Shown: positions 25,218 to 34,767 of the stretch, one piece after another | Layout: each line of letters begins with the position of its first letter | How positions within the stretch are numbered: position 1 is the first letter of the stretch | Source of the DNA: Fonticella tunisiensis | Lineage (GTDB): Bacteria; Bacillota; Clostridia; Clostridiales; Caloramatoraceae | Direction of reading: 5' to 3' | DNA: 64,000 nt | NCBI RefSeq assembly: GCF_004364155.1 | Contig: NZ_SOAZ01000009.1 | Location: 1 to 64,000, forward strand | The notes under the pieces: model-generated | What the model was told of the DNA's origin: nothing | The model's database searches: none | Seen by the model: only the letters and a program-made list of their open reading frames with translations | Made by a program: the position numbers and the translations under genes

Positions 25218-26408
25218 TCATCTCTTAAAGAAACTGTCAAAAACATCCTTTATTTTGTTCAGTTCATCCTTTCCCAGGCCGTGGTGGCATCCAATATAAA
25301 AACCGCTTCTGTTAATCCATTTTGCGACGGGATAGTCATCCTCAATATTTCCGAAAATCCTTTTATATACCGGTTGATTTAAAAGCGGAAGCATAGGCCT
25401 TGTCTCGATATTGTTTTTTTCCAAAAATCTCGTAAGCTCATCCCTTGTAAAGGTACTGTTTTTTCTCACAACGATTGGATACATCATAAAGGTATGGTCT
25501 ATATAGTCATTGAATTCCGGAAGCTGCAGCACGTCGGAGTATTTTTTAAGGGCTTCTGTCAGATAGCGGGCGTTTTCTTTTCTTTTGGACATAATTTCAC
25601 CTACCCTTTCAAGCTGCGCAAGGCCCAGGGCTCCTTCAATCTCCCCTATCCTGTAGCTGTAGCCAAGCCTTACAAACAAAAACCTTCTATCCATTTCCGT
25701 ATTCATTCTCTTTGGACAAACCATCCTGGGATCTGAAGCAATGCACTTTTCACATGTACAGTCCCTGCCGTGGGCAATTAAGGATCTGGCTATTTCCATA
25801 TATGTCCTGTCATTGGTTATGATTATTCCACCAATGCCTGTAGTTATGGTGTGGGCCACATAGGTGCTGGATGCTGCTAGACTTCCAAAACTTCCAACAG
25901 GCTGATTTTTGTATTTTGCAAAATGGGCTTCGGCACAGTCTTCAATCACCTTTAAATTGTATTTTTTAGCGATTTCCATTATTTCATCCATTTCACAGGG
26001 CTGCCCGAAGGTGTGTACAGGAATAATGGCCCTAGTGTTTTCGTTTATGTGTTTTTCGATTTCTGCAGGGTTTATATTGTAAGTTTTTTCATCCACATCT
26101 ACAAAAACGGGTTTAAGCCCTGCCTGAATACAGGCGTTTGAGGTGGCTATAAATGTTACTGCAGGAACCAGTACCTCCGTATTTGAATTCCAGTTTTCCA
26201 CTTCCTTTAATATCTCAAGGGCCACATGAAGTGCTGCAGTGCCACTGCTGCACATGATTCCATATTTTTGATTGTGCAGCCTTGCAAACTCCTTTTCAAA
26301 TTTTGCCACGTAGCTGCCCTGTGACAGCCTCTCACTTTCAAGGGCATCCATTACGTATTTTTTTTCAAGCTCTGTTATAGATGCACAGCCAACTCCTATT
26401 TTATTCAT
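25218..26408 (-). CDS. DegT/DnrJ-family PLP protein with His for Lys, ColD-like 3-dehydratase candidate
   Basis: Fold-type I sugar PLP enzyme (396 aa) with SSGTAALHVAL and the usual EDCAEAH. At the Schiff-base position the sequence is STYVAHTITTGIGG, so His186 replaces Lys. This is the mark of 3-dehydratases such as ColD (GDP sugars) and RfbH/E1 (CDP sugars), not of aminotransferases. A cysteine cluster C217, C219, C222, C231 follows, with C217/C219 at the same offset from the His as two Fe-S cysteines of RfbH. Next to Gmd and a fucose-synthase-like gene, it may make GDP-4-keto-3,6-dideoxymannose. Activity and Fe-S content are unproven. Confidence 0.82.
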   Translation of the reverse strand: MNKIGVGCASITELEKKYVMDALESERLSQGSYVAKFEKEFARLHNQKYGIMCSSGTAALHVALEILKEVENWNSNTEVLVPAVTFIATSNACIQAGLKPVFVDVDEKTYNINPAEIEKHINENTRAIIPVHTFGQPCEMDEIMEIAKKYNLKVIEDCAEAHFAKYKNQPVGSFGSLAASSTYVAHTITTGIGGIIITNDRTYMEIARSLIAHGRDCTCEKCIASDPRMVCPKRMNTEMDRRFLFVRLGYSYRIGEIEGALGLAQLERVGEIMSKRKENARYLTEALKKYSDVLQLPEFNDYIDHTFMMYPIVVRKNSTFTRDELTRFLEKNNIETRPMLPLLNQPVYKRIFGNIEDDYPVAKWINRSGFYIGCHHGLGKDELNKIKDVFDSFFKR

Positions 26409-26429
26409 TGAAACGCTCCTTTAAATTGC

Positions 26430-27362
26430 TTACATGTAATTTTCCTTATACCATTCTATGGTCCTTTTCAGCCCTTCCTCCAATGTCCATTTTGGAGTAA
26501 ATCCCAAAAGCTCCCTGGCCCTTTTGATGCTCGCGCATCTTCTTGGCTGACCGTTTGGTTTGCTGGTATCGTAGACGATTCTTCCCTTAAAGCCCGTTAA
26601 CCTTATTATCTTCTCAAGGAGGTCTTTTATTGTAATCTCCTCATCCGTTCCGATATTAACAGGTATTGGTTCATTTAGCTTTTCTGCAGCTAAAACTACG
26701 CCTTCTGCAAAATCCTCTGCATAGATAAAGCTTCTTGATGGTGAACCGTCCCCCCATACGACGATTTCATCCTGGTTTTCAAGGCATTTTCTAATAAGAG
26801 CTGGAATAACGTGGGAAGTATCCCTGTCAAAGTTATCCCGCGGCCCATATGCATTAAATGGAACAACCACAACAGCGTTCATTCCGAATTCCTGTCTGTA
26901 TGCCTGGGACTGCACCAGCATCATAAGCTTTGTGTAACCGTAGCTTGCATTGGTTTCTTCAGGATACCCGTTAAAAAGATCCTCTTCCTTAAAGGGTACC
27001 GGTGCGTGTTTAGGATATGAACATGCCGAGCCTATAGAAACAAATTTTTTAACCCCTTTTATCCGTGCAGCTTCCATGAGCTGTACGTTCATAATCATAT
27101 TTTTGTAGAATGAAGTGCCGGGATGCTTCTTTGTATACCCTATTCCGCCTACCACTGCCGCCAGATGGATTACCATATCCATATCCTTTACAACCTCCAG
27201 ACAGTTTTTCATTTCCGTAAGGTCATATTGAAAGCTGCGGGGGATTAATATATTGCTTTCCTTTGCACCGCGCTGAAGGAGTTTTTCAACTACGTAGGAG
27301 CCTATAAATCCGCTGCCTCCGGTTACTAAAACGTTTAAATTGTCCCATCTGAAATCTTTCAT
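26430..27362 (-). CDS. GDP-L-fucose synthase/ColC-like epimerase-reductase
   Basis: Extended SDR enzyme of about 310 aa. NADP-binding GGSGFIGSY, catalytic Ser112/Tyr141/Lys145 (GSAC, YGYTK), plus Cys114 and His184 (SHVIPAL) at the positions of the Cys/His pair that does C3/C5 epimerisation in GDP-fucose synthase. It should act on the Gmd product, or on the 3-deoxy product of the neighbouring PLP protein to give GDP-colitose. The ATG at 27362 is 9 bp from CAGGAG; a TTG 9 bp upstream touches the ribosome site. Confidence 0.88.
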   Translation of the reverse strand: MKDFRWDNLNVLVTGGSGFIGSYVVEKLLQRGAKESNILIPRSFQYDLTEMKNCLEVVKDMDMVIHLAAVVGGIGYTKKHPGTSFYKNMIMNVQLMEAARIKGVKKFVSIGSACSYPKHAPVPFKEEDLFNGYPEETNASYGYTKLMMLVQSQAYRQEFGMNAVVVVPFNAYGPRDNFDRDTSHVIPALIRKCLENQDEIVVWGDGSPSRSFIYAEDFAEGVVLAAEKLNEPIPVNIGTDEEITIKDLLEKIIRLTGFKGRIVYDTSKPNGQPRRCASIKRARELLGFTPKWTLEEGLKRTIEWYKENYM

Positions 27363-27389
27363 AGAATGCAACTCCTGAAATTGATTTAA

Positions 27390-27420
27390 GACGCTGCGAT
27401 AAAAATATATGAATTCATAC
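27390..27420. repeat. Solo terminus of the GATAAAAAATATAT palindromic element
   Basis: GACGCTGCGATAAAAATATATG matches an end of the 185-bp elements at 46370 and 49940. It lies in the gap at the 3' end of gmd and just overlaps its stop codon. Confidence 0.5.
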
Positions 27421-28440
27421 TTTCTTCAGGTCTGCCTCCATCATTATTTTTACAAGCTCCTCGAAGGTAACCCTGGGCTGCCAGCCAAGTTCCTTCCTGG
27501 CCTTTGATGGATCCCCTATTAGCAGGTCTACTTCAGTGGGTCTAAAATACCTCGGGTCAATCTCAACCACCACTTTACCCGTTTTAGAATCATAACCCTT
27601 TTCGTCTTCCTCCTTTCCCCTCCACTCAATATCGATACCAACGTATTTAAAGGCCTTTTCACAGAATTCCCTTACAGTATGGGTTTCCCCTGTGGCAATT
27701 ACATAGTCTTCTGCCTTTTCCTGCTGAAGCATAAGCCACATAGCTTCAACGTAATCCTTTGCATAACCCCAGTCACGCATGGCGTTTAAGTTGCCAAGGT
27801 AGAGCTTTTCCTGCTTTCCCTTTGCAATTCTGCATGCTGCCTTTGTAATCTTCCTCGTTACAAAGGTTTCACCGCGCCTTGGAGATTCGTGGTTGAAGAG
27901 TATTCCATTACATGCATACAGGCCGTAGGCTTCCCTGTAGTTTTTGGTTATCCAGAAGGCATAAAGTTTTGCCGCTGCATAGGGGCTCCTTGGGTAAAAG
28001 GGTGTCGTCTCCTTCTGGGGGATTTCCAAAGCCTTTCCATAGAGTTCGCTGGTTGAGGCCTGATAAAACCTTGTTTTTATTTTGGTATCCTTTATGGCGT
28101 CAAGTATCCTGAGGGTACCAAGTGCATCAACTTCAGCCGTGTATTCCGGTATATCAAAGGACACCTTAACATGGCTCTGTGCAGCTAGATTATATATTTC
28201 ATCAGGGTTTATACTATAAATCAACCTGCTTAGATTGCTGGAGTCCGTCATGTCTCCATAATGGAGAATGAGTTTCAGGTTCTTTTCGTGTATATCCTGA
28301 TATAGATGTTCTATTCTTCCAGTGTTAAAGGAACTTGAACGCCTGATTATTCCGTGTACTTCATAACCCTTCTCAAGAAGCAGTTCGGCAAGATATGATC
28401 CGTCCTGACCTGTAATTCCTGTGATTAGTGCTCTTTTCAT
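27415..28440 (-). CDS. gmd: GDP-mannose 4,6-dehydratase
   Basis: Converts GDP-D-mannose to GDP-4-keto-6-deoxy-D-mannose, the entry to fucose, colitose, rhamnose-D and perosamine. Sequence hallmarks: [25 protein letters not shown] split by the glycine-rich NADP site, [16 protein letters not shown] catalytic Tyr/Lys, and [16 protein letters not shown]. Length of 341 aa is standard. GGAGG lies 7 bp upstream of the ATG. Gmd feeds the fucose-synthase-like and ColD-like neighbours and probably the GT10 domain encoded immediately upstream. Confidence 0.95.
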   Translation of the reverse strand: MKRALITGITGQDGSYLAELLLEKGYEVHGIIRRSSSFNTGRIEHLYQDIHEKNLKLILHYGDMTDSSNLSRLIYSINPDEIYNLAAQSHVKVSFDIPEYTAEVDALGTLRILDAIKDTKIKTRFYQASTSELYGKALEIPQKETTPFYPRSPYAAAKLYAFWITKNYREAYGLYACNGILFNHESPRRGETFVTRKITKAACRIAKGKQEKLYLGNLNAMRDWGYAKDYVEAMWLMLQQEKAEDYVIATGETHTVREFCEKAFKYVGIDIEWRGKEEDEKGYDSKTGKVVVEIDPRYFRPTEVDLLIGDPSKARKELGWQPRVTFEELVKIMMEADLKKV

Positions 28441-28468
28441 ATTTATGCCTCCGATGAATATATTTATG

Positions 28469-30487
28469 TTAAATTGAGCTTATAATTCCTTCTACAACTG
28501 TATTTACAAAATTCTCTGCGCTAAAGAGGCGTATTTTTTCACTTTTGAGGTAGTTTTTTATTGCTTCAATGTATCCCATGTATTCATCGTCTGGCATGTT
28601 TTTAATATGGCTGTAGAGCTCTTCGTAGGTTGCAAATTTTCGCCTGTCGATGAATGTGTTTTCAGGAACATAATCGGTTATGTTGGGCGCTCCAAGATAG
28701 ATTGGGACACAGCCTGCGAAGAAGCAGTCAAAGATTTTTTCTGTTATATATCCTCTTATATCCCTGACGTTTTCATAGCATATGGAAAACTTATATTTCT
28801 TTAATACATCGTATTTTGATTCTATTCTTCCTTTATACGAAGGGTAATCATTACCATCTATAATCCTTCCGTCCCTTGAATATATGCTTTTATCCCAGTC
28901 CATCCCGTATAAATCGAATTCTTCGGGATGGTTATTTTCAAACCATCGGATGGCTTTAATCCTTTCGCTATATAGTTCCTGTTCATGGAATACAAGCTTA
29001 TGCCCTGCAATTAGGGTGCAAAATCCCCTTTTGTCTTCTATATTGAAATCAATCGTATCAGGAATTTTGTTTGGCCAGAAGTATTTGATGTATTTTTTAC
29101 CGTCCACATAGTCGTCATGCCATACAAATATCTTTTTAAAGTATTTATGATTTTCCACAAGCCAGTTATCGGGGCGTATAAGACTTGTTTCAAAGAGAAT
29201 CAAAAAGTTATTATCAAGCCTCTGCAGGCTTTGAGGCATGTCGCTGTATATTACAAATTCTGAAGCTGCAATATCGTTTATGTCGTGAGTATTTAGTTCA
29301 TAACCTTTTTCTTTAAGCTTTTCCCTCAAGAGATACCAGTGATAGAGACAATTGTCTCTGTTGGATATTTTATCATTTAAATCGAACATTCTGTTCCTGC
29401 AGAAAAAATCAACCGTTTGGATAGCTGCCTTTTTAAGGGCAGGTTTATCGGCATCTGCTGCCTTTTTTCTCCTCGTTCTGTGCTTTTTGCTATTATTCAT
29501 AATTGTTTCAAATGCTTTTTTCAAAACCGAAGTATATGTGTAATCCCTTGCCCTCTTATGGGATGCTTTTAAAATTTCCATCCTCTTATTTTCATTTTTG
29601 AGATAATATCTTATATTTAACTCCAGTTCATCGATGCTGCTAAATATTGCAATTTCCTTTCCTATATCAAAATAATCCTCAAGGCCCGGAGCGTACTGAG
29701 ATAGCTGGAAGCCTCCAAAGCATGGAATTTCAAAATTCCTGGCCTTTATTTGTTCCACCCTCTTGCTGCTTCTCATGTATTCATCGATGTTTTTCTCGTC
29801 ATCAAGGATGTACCTTATGTCCTTTGATACGGAGTTTGACAGGTTAAGGTTTATCTTTGAGTGCAGTATTATTTGTTTTATGTCCTCGTAGGATACCCTT
29901 CCATTTGGCCACCCTGCACCAAAACATTCAACGTTGTAGCCCCTTCTCCTTAAGTAATTAACGGCCCAGGCCCTTGAACTGCTTATACCTCCTATAAATG
30001 AGATGTCGTATTTATAATCTATATTTTCAAAGTCTATATTATCTACATAGTCGTAGGAGGCCCATTGAGAAAGGACTACATTGCTGTATCCTATTTCACT
30101 GTATTTGTCAAGGCTGTATTTATCAGTGGTTATGGACCATCGCAGCCTGGGTGCTGTGTATTTTGTAAAGCTGTCAAACCTCCAGTTGTCATCACAAAAC
30201 CAGTTGATTGTGATATATTTCTTCGAAAGTTTTTCTATGGTTTCAAGGGCAACCTCATCCCTCATCAGCACAAAAAAAACTATGTCAGGGTTCTCCCTTT
30301 TAACAAAACTTATTATCTCCCTTTGAAGTGATTCCTTATCATTTGGAAAACCGTGCTCCTCAAGCCAGAAGGGGACAACCTCCTCTCCTATATTTTTTAA
30401 AGCCGGAAGAAACCCCCTCTTTTCAAGGGATTCTCCCCTTTCGGCTATTCCATAGTCGTATTTAAGCATTACGGGAACTATTTTCAT
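28469..30487 (-). CDS. Two-domain glycosyltransferase: CgeB-like plus GT10 fucosyltransferase-like
   Basis: 672-residue fusion. Residues 1-330 resemble CgeB-type glycosyltransferases ([47 protein letters not shown]), a family first named from B. subtilis spore maturation. Residues about 365-672 match GT10 alpha-1,3-fucosyltransferases: [35 protein letters not shown] and [14 protein letters not shown]10 enzymes use GDP-fucose or close analogues, in line with Gmd and Fcl-like genes directly downstream. No membrane segment or signal peptide, so it acts in the cytoplasm. Confidence 0.85.
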   Translation of the reverse strand: MKIVPVMLKYDYGIAERGESLEKRGFLPALKNIGEEVVPFWLEEHGFPNDKESLQREIISFVKRENPDIVFFVLMRDEVALETIEKLSKKYITINWFCDDNWRFDSFTKYTAPRLRWSITTDKYSLDKYSEIGYSNVVLSQWASYDYVDNIDFENIDYKYDISFIGGISSSRAWAVNYLRRRGYNVECFGAGWPNGRVSYEDIKQIILHSKINLNLSNSVSKDIRYILDDEKNIDEYMRSSKRVEQIKARNFEIPCFGGFQLSQYAPGLEDYFDIGKEIAIFSSIDELELNIRYYLKNENKRMEILKASHKRARDYTYTSVLKKAFETIMNNSKKHRTRRKKAADADKPALKKAAIQTVDFFCRNRMFDLNDKISNRDNCLYHWYLLREKLKEKGYELNTHDINDIAASEFVIYSDMPQSLQRLDNNFLILFETSLIRPDNWLVENHKYFKKIFVWHDDYVDGKKYIKYFWPNKIPDTIDFNIEDKRGFCTLIAGHKLVFHEQELYSERIKAIRWFENNHPEEFDLYGMDWDKSIYSRDGRIIDGNDYPSYKGRIESKYDVLKKYKFSICYENVRDIRGYITEKIFDCFFAGCVPIYLGAPNITDYVPENTFIDRRKFATYEELYSHIKNMPDDEYMGYIEAIKNYLKSEKIRLFSAENFVNTVVEGIISSI

Positions 30488-30605
30488 ATATACCCCTCCA
30501 AAAGCGCGCTGCCCTCTATTCAGTATATGCCGAATGTGGTTTTAGGGTACTGAAAAGAACACGCCGCTTCCAATGGGAAAAATATTTCCTTCACTTTCAT
30601 CTGCT

Positions 30606-31925
30606 TCAACGCAAATTCATAAACTCGTCAACTGCACTTGACATATAATCCAGCATTTCTTCGGTTAATCCCGGGTAGACTCCTATGAAGAAGGCCCTCT
30701 CGAGTATGGCGTTTGTGTTGTTAAGCTCTCCCTCTATCCTGCAGTTTATATTCTTATAGGCAGGATGCTTTAATATATTTCCTGCAAAGAGCATCCTTGT
30801 TTCTATAAGCTTCGATTCAAGATAGGCGATAAACTCCTTTCTTGTAAAGCCTGCATCTTCCCGTATGGTAAGGGGCAGCGCAAACCATGAGGGCTCGGCT
30901 TCCTTTAACCACCTTGGAAGTATAAATTTACTCTCATATTTTTTGAAAAGGTTGTAGAGATGGTTAAAGTTGTGCTTCCTTCTTTCCGTAAAGGAGGGAA
31001 GCTTTTTTAACTGCTCTATTCCCATGGCGCATTGGATATCAAGGGGTTTAAGGTTGTATCCTACGTTGCTGTAGACATATTTATGATCGTATCCTTCCGG
31101 AAGCCCTTCAAATTTATAATCAAACCTGTGGCCGCAGGCACCGCTTGGATTTTCCTCCCCGGTCTGACAGAAGCATGCCCGGCCCCAGTCCCTTATAGAA
31201 AGTACCTGTTTGTAAAGCTCATAATTATTGGTAAGGACAGCTCCCCCTTCACCCATCGTAATGTGATGGGCGGCATAGAAGCTGAAGGTTGACATATCGC
31301 CGAAGGTTCCGCAGAGCTTTCCCTTAAACCTTGAGTCCAGGGCATCGCAGGTATCCTCAATGACATAAAGATTGTATTTTCCTGCTATGTCCATTATTTT
31401 GTCCATATCCGCAGGGTTTCCCAGGGTATGAGCAAAGAAAATGGCCCTTGTTTTTTGGGAGATTGCCCTTTCTATCATTTCCGTGTCAATGTTGTACGTA
31501 CCCTCTTCAACATCCACAAATACGGGTGTCAGCCCATTTTGAAGGATGGGGTTAAGGGTAGTTGGAAAGGTTAAAGCTGTTGTTATTACTTCATCCCCCA
31601 TCCTTAGAGGTTTTCGGATATTTTTGGAGCAAAGGGCGCTTAAGGCAAGCAGGTTCGCAGAGGAGCCGGAGTTCGTTACAACCCCGTATTTCATTCCCAT
31701 ATACTCTGTGAAATCCTTTATAAACTCCCTTCCCCTTTTTCCCAGGGTGAGCCAGAAGTCAAGAACAGAATCCACAGCAGCTTTCATTTCCTTTTCATCA
31801 AATACCCTGCCTGAATAGTGGATCCTTGTTTTGCCGGGAATAAACTTTTTATTTTGTTCCCTTATCCTGTAAAGCTCATGTACCAAATCCAAAATTTCCT
31901 TTCTTATCTCACTTTCAGTTTTCAT
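30606..31925 (-). CDS. rfbH: CDP-4-keto-6-deoxyglucose 3-dehydrase (E1)
   Basis: PLP and [2Fe-2S] enzyme of 3,6-dideoxyhexose synthesis. FYAAHHITMGEGG places His220 at the Schiff-base position. Cys193 (EDTC), Cys251 and Cys253 (ACFC) fall at exactly the numbering of the known E1 Fe-S ligands; the fourth, Cys264, is three residues later than in E1. Length of 439 aa fits. The AAAGGTG ribosome site is upstream. No dedicated E3 reductase gene is seen in the window, so the electron donor must be a general ferredoxin or flavodoxin system or lie elsewhere. Confidence 0.93.
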   Translation of the reverse strand: MKTESEIRKEILDLVHELYRIREQNKKFIPGKTRIHYSGRVFDEKEMKAAVDSVLDFWLTLGKRGREFIKDFTEYMGMKYGVVTNSGSSANLLALSALCSKNIRKPLRMGDEVITTALTFPTTLNPILQNGLTPVFVDVEEGTYNIDTEMIERAISQKTRAIFFAHTLGNPADMDKIMDIAGKYNLYVIEDTCDALDSRFKGKLCGTFGDMSTFSFYAAHHITMGEGGAVLTNNYELYKQVLSIRDWGRACFCQTGEENPSGACGHRFDYKFEGLPEGYDHKYVYSNVGYNLKPLDIQCAMGIEQLKKLPSFTERRKHNFNHLYNLFKKYESKFILPRWLKEAEPSWFALPLTIREDAGFTRKEFIAYLESKLIETRMLFAGNILKHPAYKNINCRIEGELNNTNAILERAFFIGVYPGLTEEMLDYMSSAVDEFMNLR

Positions 31926-32006
31926 TTCATATCACCTTTAAAATTACTGATTTAATTCTTACAGAGCCATTAATCTAACCTGTTCTGTTTTGCTGCAAAC
32001 AATCGG

Positions 32007-32068
32007 AGATAAAAAATATATGAAATTCACATAAAGCATGCAATTGGAAGTTCCAGGCGAAGGAGTAT
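32007..32068. repeat. Truncated copy of the 185-bp palindromic element
   Basis: About 55-60 bp from GATAAAAAATATATG onward match the left part of the copy at 49940 with few changes, then similarity stops just before the transketolase-like gene. The other end is missing. Confidence 0.8.
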
Positions 32069-32076
32069 TACGACTA

Positions 32077-33003
32077 TTATACTGACTTCATAGTTTCTAT
32101 TATGCTCTTCAATACTCCATCCCTGTTTATCCCATATTTCTTCCTGAAATAAGAGCTGCTTCCGGCCGAATCGGCATATACATCGGGAATTCCAAATGGC
32201 TTAAAGATAAAGGGTTTTGTTATATTCCCTGCAACAACCTCCGAAACAGCTCCTCCAAGCCCACCTATTATACTGTGTTCCTCAATAGTAAAAATAGCCC
32301 TTGTTTCATGGATGCATTCCTTTATAATTTGTTCATCTATGGGCTTTATGGTGTGCATGCTTATAAGTTTTACTCCATATCCAATTCCTATTAATTCCCT
32401 GGAAACCTCAATCGCCTCCTCCAGCATGTTTCCTGTGGCTATTATTGATATATCCCTTCCCTCCATCATCTTTATGGCTTTTCCGATTTTAAAGTCTGCA
32501 TCGTCACTGTGGAGCCTTGGCTCCCCATTTTTGCTAAGCCTGATGTATGACGGCCCTGAGAGGGAAATCACCTGCTCAACCGCCCTTTGAACTTCAAATG
32601 GGTCTCCGGGGCATATAACCTTCATGTTTGGAAGCGACCTCATAATCGAAATGTCCTCTATGGCATGGTGGGTTGCTCCGGAGCTTCCGTAGCTTAATCC
32701 TCCTCCGACTCCAACGAGGCATACGTTTAAATTTTGATAACAAAGATCGTTTCTTATCTGTTCAAAACATCTCATTGTCAGAAATGGTATTATTGAGTAT
32801 ACGAAAACCCTTTTCCCAACCATTGCAAGGCCCGCTGCAGTGCCTATCATATTGGCCTCGCTTATTCCGGCGTTTATAAACCTCTCTCCAAACTCCTTCT
32901 GAAACCCTTCAAATACTGAAAAGCCAAGGTCCCCTGTAATTAAATAAAGCTCTTTATCCTGCCTTGCCATTTTCGTTAATGTATTTATAAAGGTACTTCT
33001 CAT
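32077..33003 (-). CDS. Split transketolase-like enzyme, C-terminal subunit
   Basis: 308-residue protein with the transketolase pyrimidine-binding domain. AGISEANMIGTAAGLAMVGKR contains the catalytic Glu, and a C-terminal domain follows from about residue 190. It is the partner of the N-terminal subunit encoded directly upstream (start and stop codons abut). Placed between rfbH and an SDR gene rather than with pentose-phosphate genes, it is likelier to transfer a two-carbon unit to a nucleotide sugar than to serve central metabolism; that role is inferred. Confidence 0.88.
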   Translation of the reverse strand: MRSTFINTLTKMARQDKELYLITGDLGFSVFEGFQKEFGERFINAGISEANMIGTAAGLAMVGKRVFVYSIIPFLTMRCFEQIRNDLCYQNLNVCLVGVGGGLSYGSSGATHHAIEDISIMRSLPNMKVICPGDPFEVQRAVEQVISLSGPSYIRLSKNGEPRLHSDDADFKIGKAIKMMEGRDISIIATGNMLEEAIEVSRELIGIGYGVKLISMHTIKPIDEQIIKECIHETRAIFTIEEHSIIGGLGGAVSEVVAGNITKPFIFKPFGIPDVYADSAGSSSYFRKKYGINRDGVLKSIIETMKSV

Positions 33004-33822
33004 TTAATCCAACTCCTTTAGGGCCCTTTGAAACTGCTCTTCATTTGTGGACCTGTAGTGCCATTCAAGCCTGTTTTCCATAAATGAAACCCCTCTTCCT
33101 TTTATGGTTCTGGCAATGATTGCAGTTGGAAAATCTAAACTCCCATATGCCGTGATTAGTGCGTCATATATTTCACTTACGTTGTGTCCATCTATCTCAA
33201 TTACGTTCCATCCAAAGGCTTTCCATTTCTCCCCTATAGGTTCAAGGGCTGTTATTTCATCCACTTTTCCAAGGCCCTGGAGTTTGTTGTTGTCGATTAC
33301 AGCTATAAGGTTGTTAAGCCTTTTTTGTGCTGCAAACATAGCTGATTCCCATACCGAGCCTTCATTACATTCCCCATCCCCCATTAAAACAACAGTTCTG
33401 GCATTTATATTTGAATGCTTATCCCCCAGGGCAATCCCACACCCCATTGAAAGTCCATGTCCAAGGGATCCCGTAGAGCATTCTATGCCGGGGAGGCTGT
33501 CCTTTTTTGGGTGTCCTGAAAGGGCGGAACCATCCCTGCAGTATGAATCAAGGATGCCTTTATCGAAAAAGCCCCTTTCTGCAAGGACAGCATAGAGGCC
33601 TGAAGCCCCATGTCCCTTGCTCAGTATGAATTTATCCCTCAAAGGGCTTTTTGCAGTTTCAGGGGCTATATTCAATATCTTAAAATATAGAACTGTAAGT
33701 ATATCCATCATTGATAGCGCCGATGCCACGTGGGAACTTCCTGATTTATGTGCCATTGTCACGACGGCCTTTCTTAACTCACTGGCCTTATTTTTTAAAA
33801 ATTCTATTTCCCTATCCCTCAT
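33004..33822 (-). CDS. Split transketolase-like enzyme, N-terminal TPP subunit
   Basis: 272-residue ThDP-binding half of a transketolase. Signature LSKGHGASGLYAVLAERGF, SLGHGLSMGCGIA and the TPP motif GDGECNEGSVWE...DNN. Its ATG immediately follows the stop of the upstream SDR, and its own stop abuts the C-terminal subunit, so the three are translated together. The split arrangement is known for transketolases of archaea and of many sugar-biosynthesis clusters. Confidence 0.9.
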   Translation of the reverse strand: MRDREIEFLKNKASELRKAVVTMAHKSGSSHVASALSMMDILTVLYFKILNIAPETAKSPLRDKFILSKGHGASGLYAVLAERGFFDKGILDSYCRDGSALSGHPKKDSLPGIECSTGSLGHGLSMGCGIALGDKHSNINARTVVLMGDGECNEGSVWESAMFAAQKRLNNLIAVIDNNKLQGLGKVDEITALEPIGEKWKAFGWNVIEIDGHNVSEIYDALITAYGSLDFPTAIIARTIKGRGVSFMENRLEWHYRSTNEEQFQRALKELD

Positions 33823-34767
33823 TTACATTCCCTCATACAAATCAATATTGTTTTTAAACCATTCAATGGTTTTCCTGACTCCTTCCCTTAGGGTGAACTT
33901 TGGCTCCCAGTTGAGCTCCTTTTTTACAAGGCTCATATCCGCCTCCCATTTGCTTGCCTGAACTTTCCTGTCCGGTAAAGCTCCCCATATGGGGGTCACC
34001 TTGGAACCTGACTCCTGAATTATCGTACTTGCCATTTCTTCAACGGTGTGCTGCTTGCCTAAGCCACAGTTATATATTTTTCCACTTAAACTTTTACATT
34101 CACTTAGTATTTTTGTAAGTTCAATCAAATCCTCTATGAAAATAAAATCACGAACGGCATTTTTATTTGAAAGCTTTGGATTCCTTCCCCTAAGGCATGA
34201 AAGCACTACACTCGGAACGAGCCTGGTTTTATCCTCATAATATCCAAAAAGTGAGAAGGGCCTTATGGTTGCAATGGGCAGATTAAAAGTTCTTGCAGCC
34301 ATCTGACAATATAAAGATTGAGAAGCCTTTGCAAACCCATAGGTGTTTACGGGCTCAAGGACATCCGTCTCTTTCATAGGCTCATTTTTTATGCCATATT
34401 CTGAGGAGCTTCCAAAGTTTATAAAGGATTTGAAATCAACTTTTAAACATGCGTTTACCAAATTAACGGTTCCAATTATGTTTGTGTTTATAATTTTTTT
34501 TGCATCCTCCTGATAGTAATATGCTCCGTATGCAGCTAAATGAAAAATATATTCGGGTTTTATTTTACTTAGTGCCTTATCTATGCTGTATTCATCACAA
34601 ATATCGGCCTCGAAAACCCTTATTTCCTTTATAATCCTTTTCAGTCTCCACATATTAGAGGTACTTCTTGCGATTATGTTTACCTCATAGCCTTCCTTAA
34701 CAAGGTTTTCAGCCAAACATGCACCTGCAAAACCGGCAGCTCCGGTTATCAACGCTTTTTTAGACAT
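33823..34767 (-). CDS. NAD-dependent epimerase/dehydratase (extended SDR), NDP-sugar
   Basis: SDR of 314 aa with ALITGAAGFAGACL (NAD site), FGSSSEYG and YGFAK (catalytic Ser, Tyr, Lys), and C-terminal PKFTLREGVRKTIEWF typical of nucleotide-sugar SDRs. The ATG at 34767 overlaps the end of rfbG by 8 bp and is preferred over GTG 34797. Placed between RfbG and the transketolase pair, it may reduce or epimerise a keto sugar at a late step, as YerF does in yersiniose synthesis. Exact reaction unknown. Confidence 0.85.
   Translation of the reverse strand: MSKKALITGAAGFAGACLAENLVKEGYEVNIIARSTSNMWRLKRIIKEIRVFEADICDEYSIDKALSKIKPEYIFHLAAYGAYYYQEDAKKIINTNIIGTVNLVNACLKVDFKSFINFGSSSEYGIKNEPMKETDVLEPVNTYGFAKASQSLYCQMAARTFNLPIATIRPFSLFGYYEDKTRLVPSVVLSCLRGRNPKLSNKNAVRDFIFIEDLIELTKILSECKSLSGKIYNCGLGKQHTVEEMASTIIQESGSKVTPIWGALPDRKVQASKWEADMSLVKKELNWEPKFTLREGVRKTIEWFKNNIDLYEGM

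Noticed and set aside
26740-26765. GAACCGTCCCC match as a mobile repeat inside the Fcl-like gene
   Set aside because: It is in frame within a conserved coding block (WGDGSPSRSF) and has no partner arm. The same holds for a match in mutS2 near 42829.
32077-33822. Housekeeping transketolase or pyruvate dehydrogenase E1 pair
   Set aside because: The halves lack other pentose-phosphate or PDH neighbours and are embedded between NDP-sugar genes with abutting codons. Kept as a sugar-modifying candidate, though a housekeeping role is not excluded.
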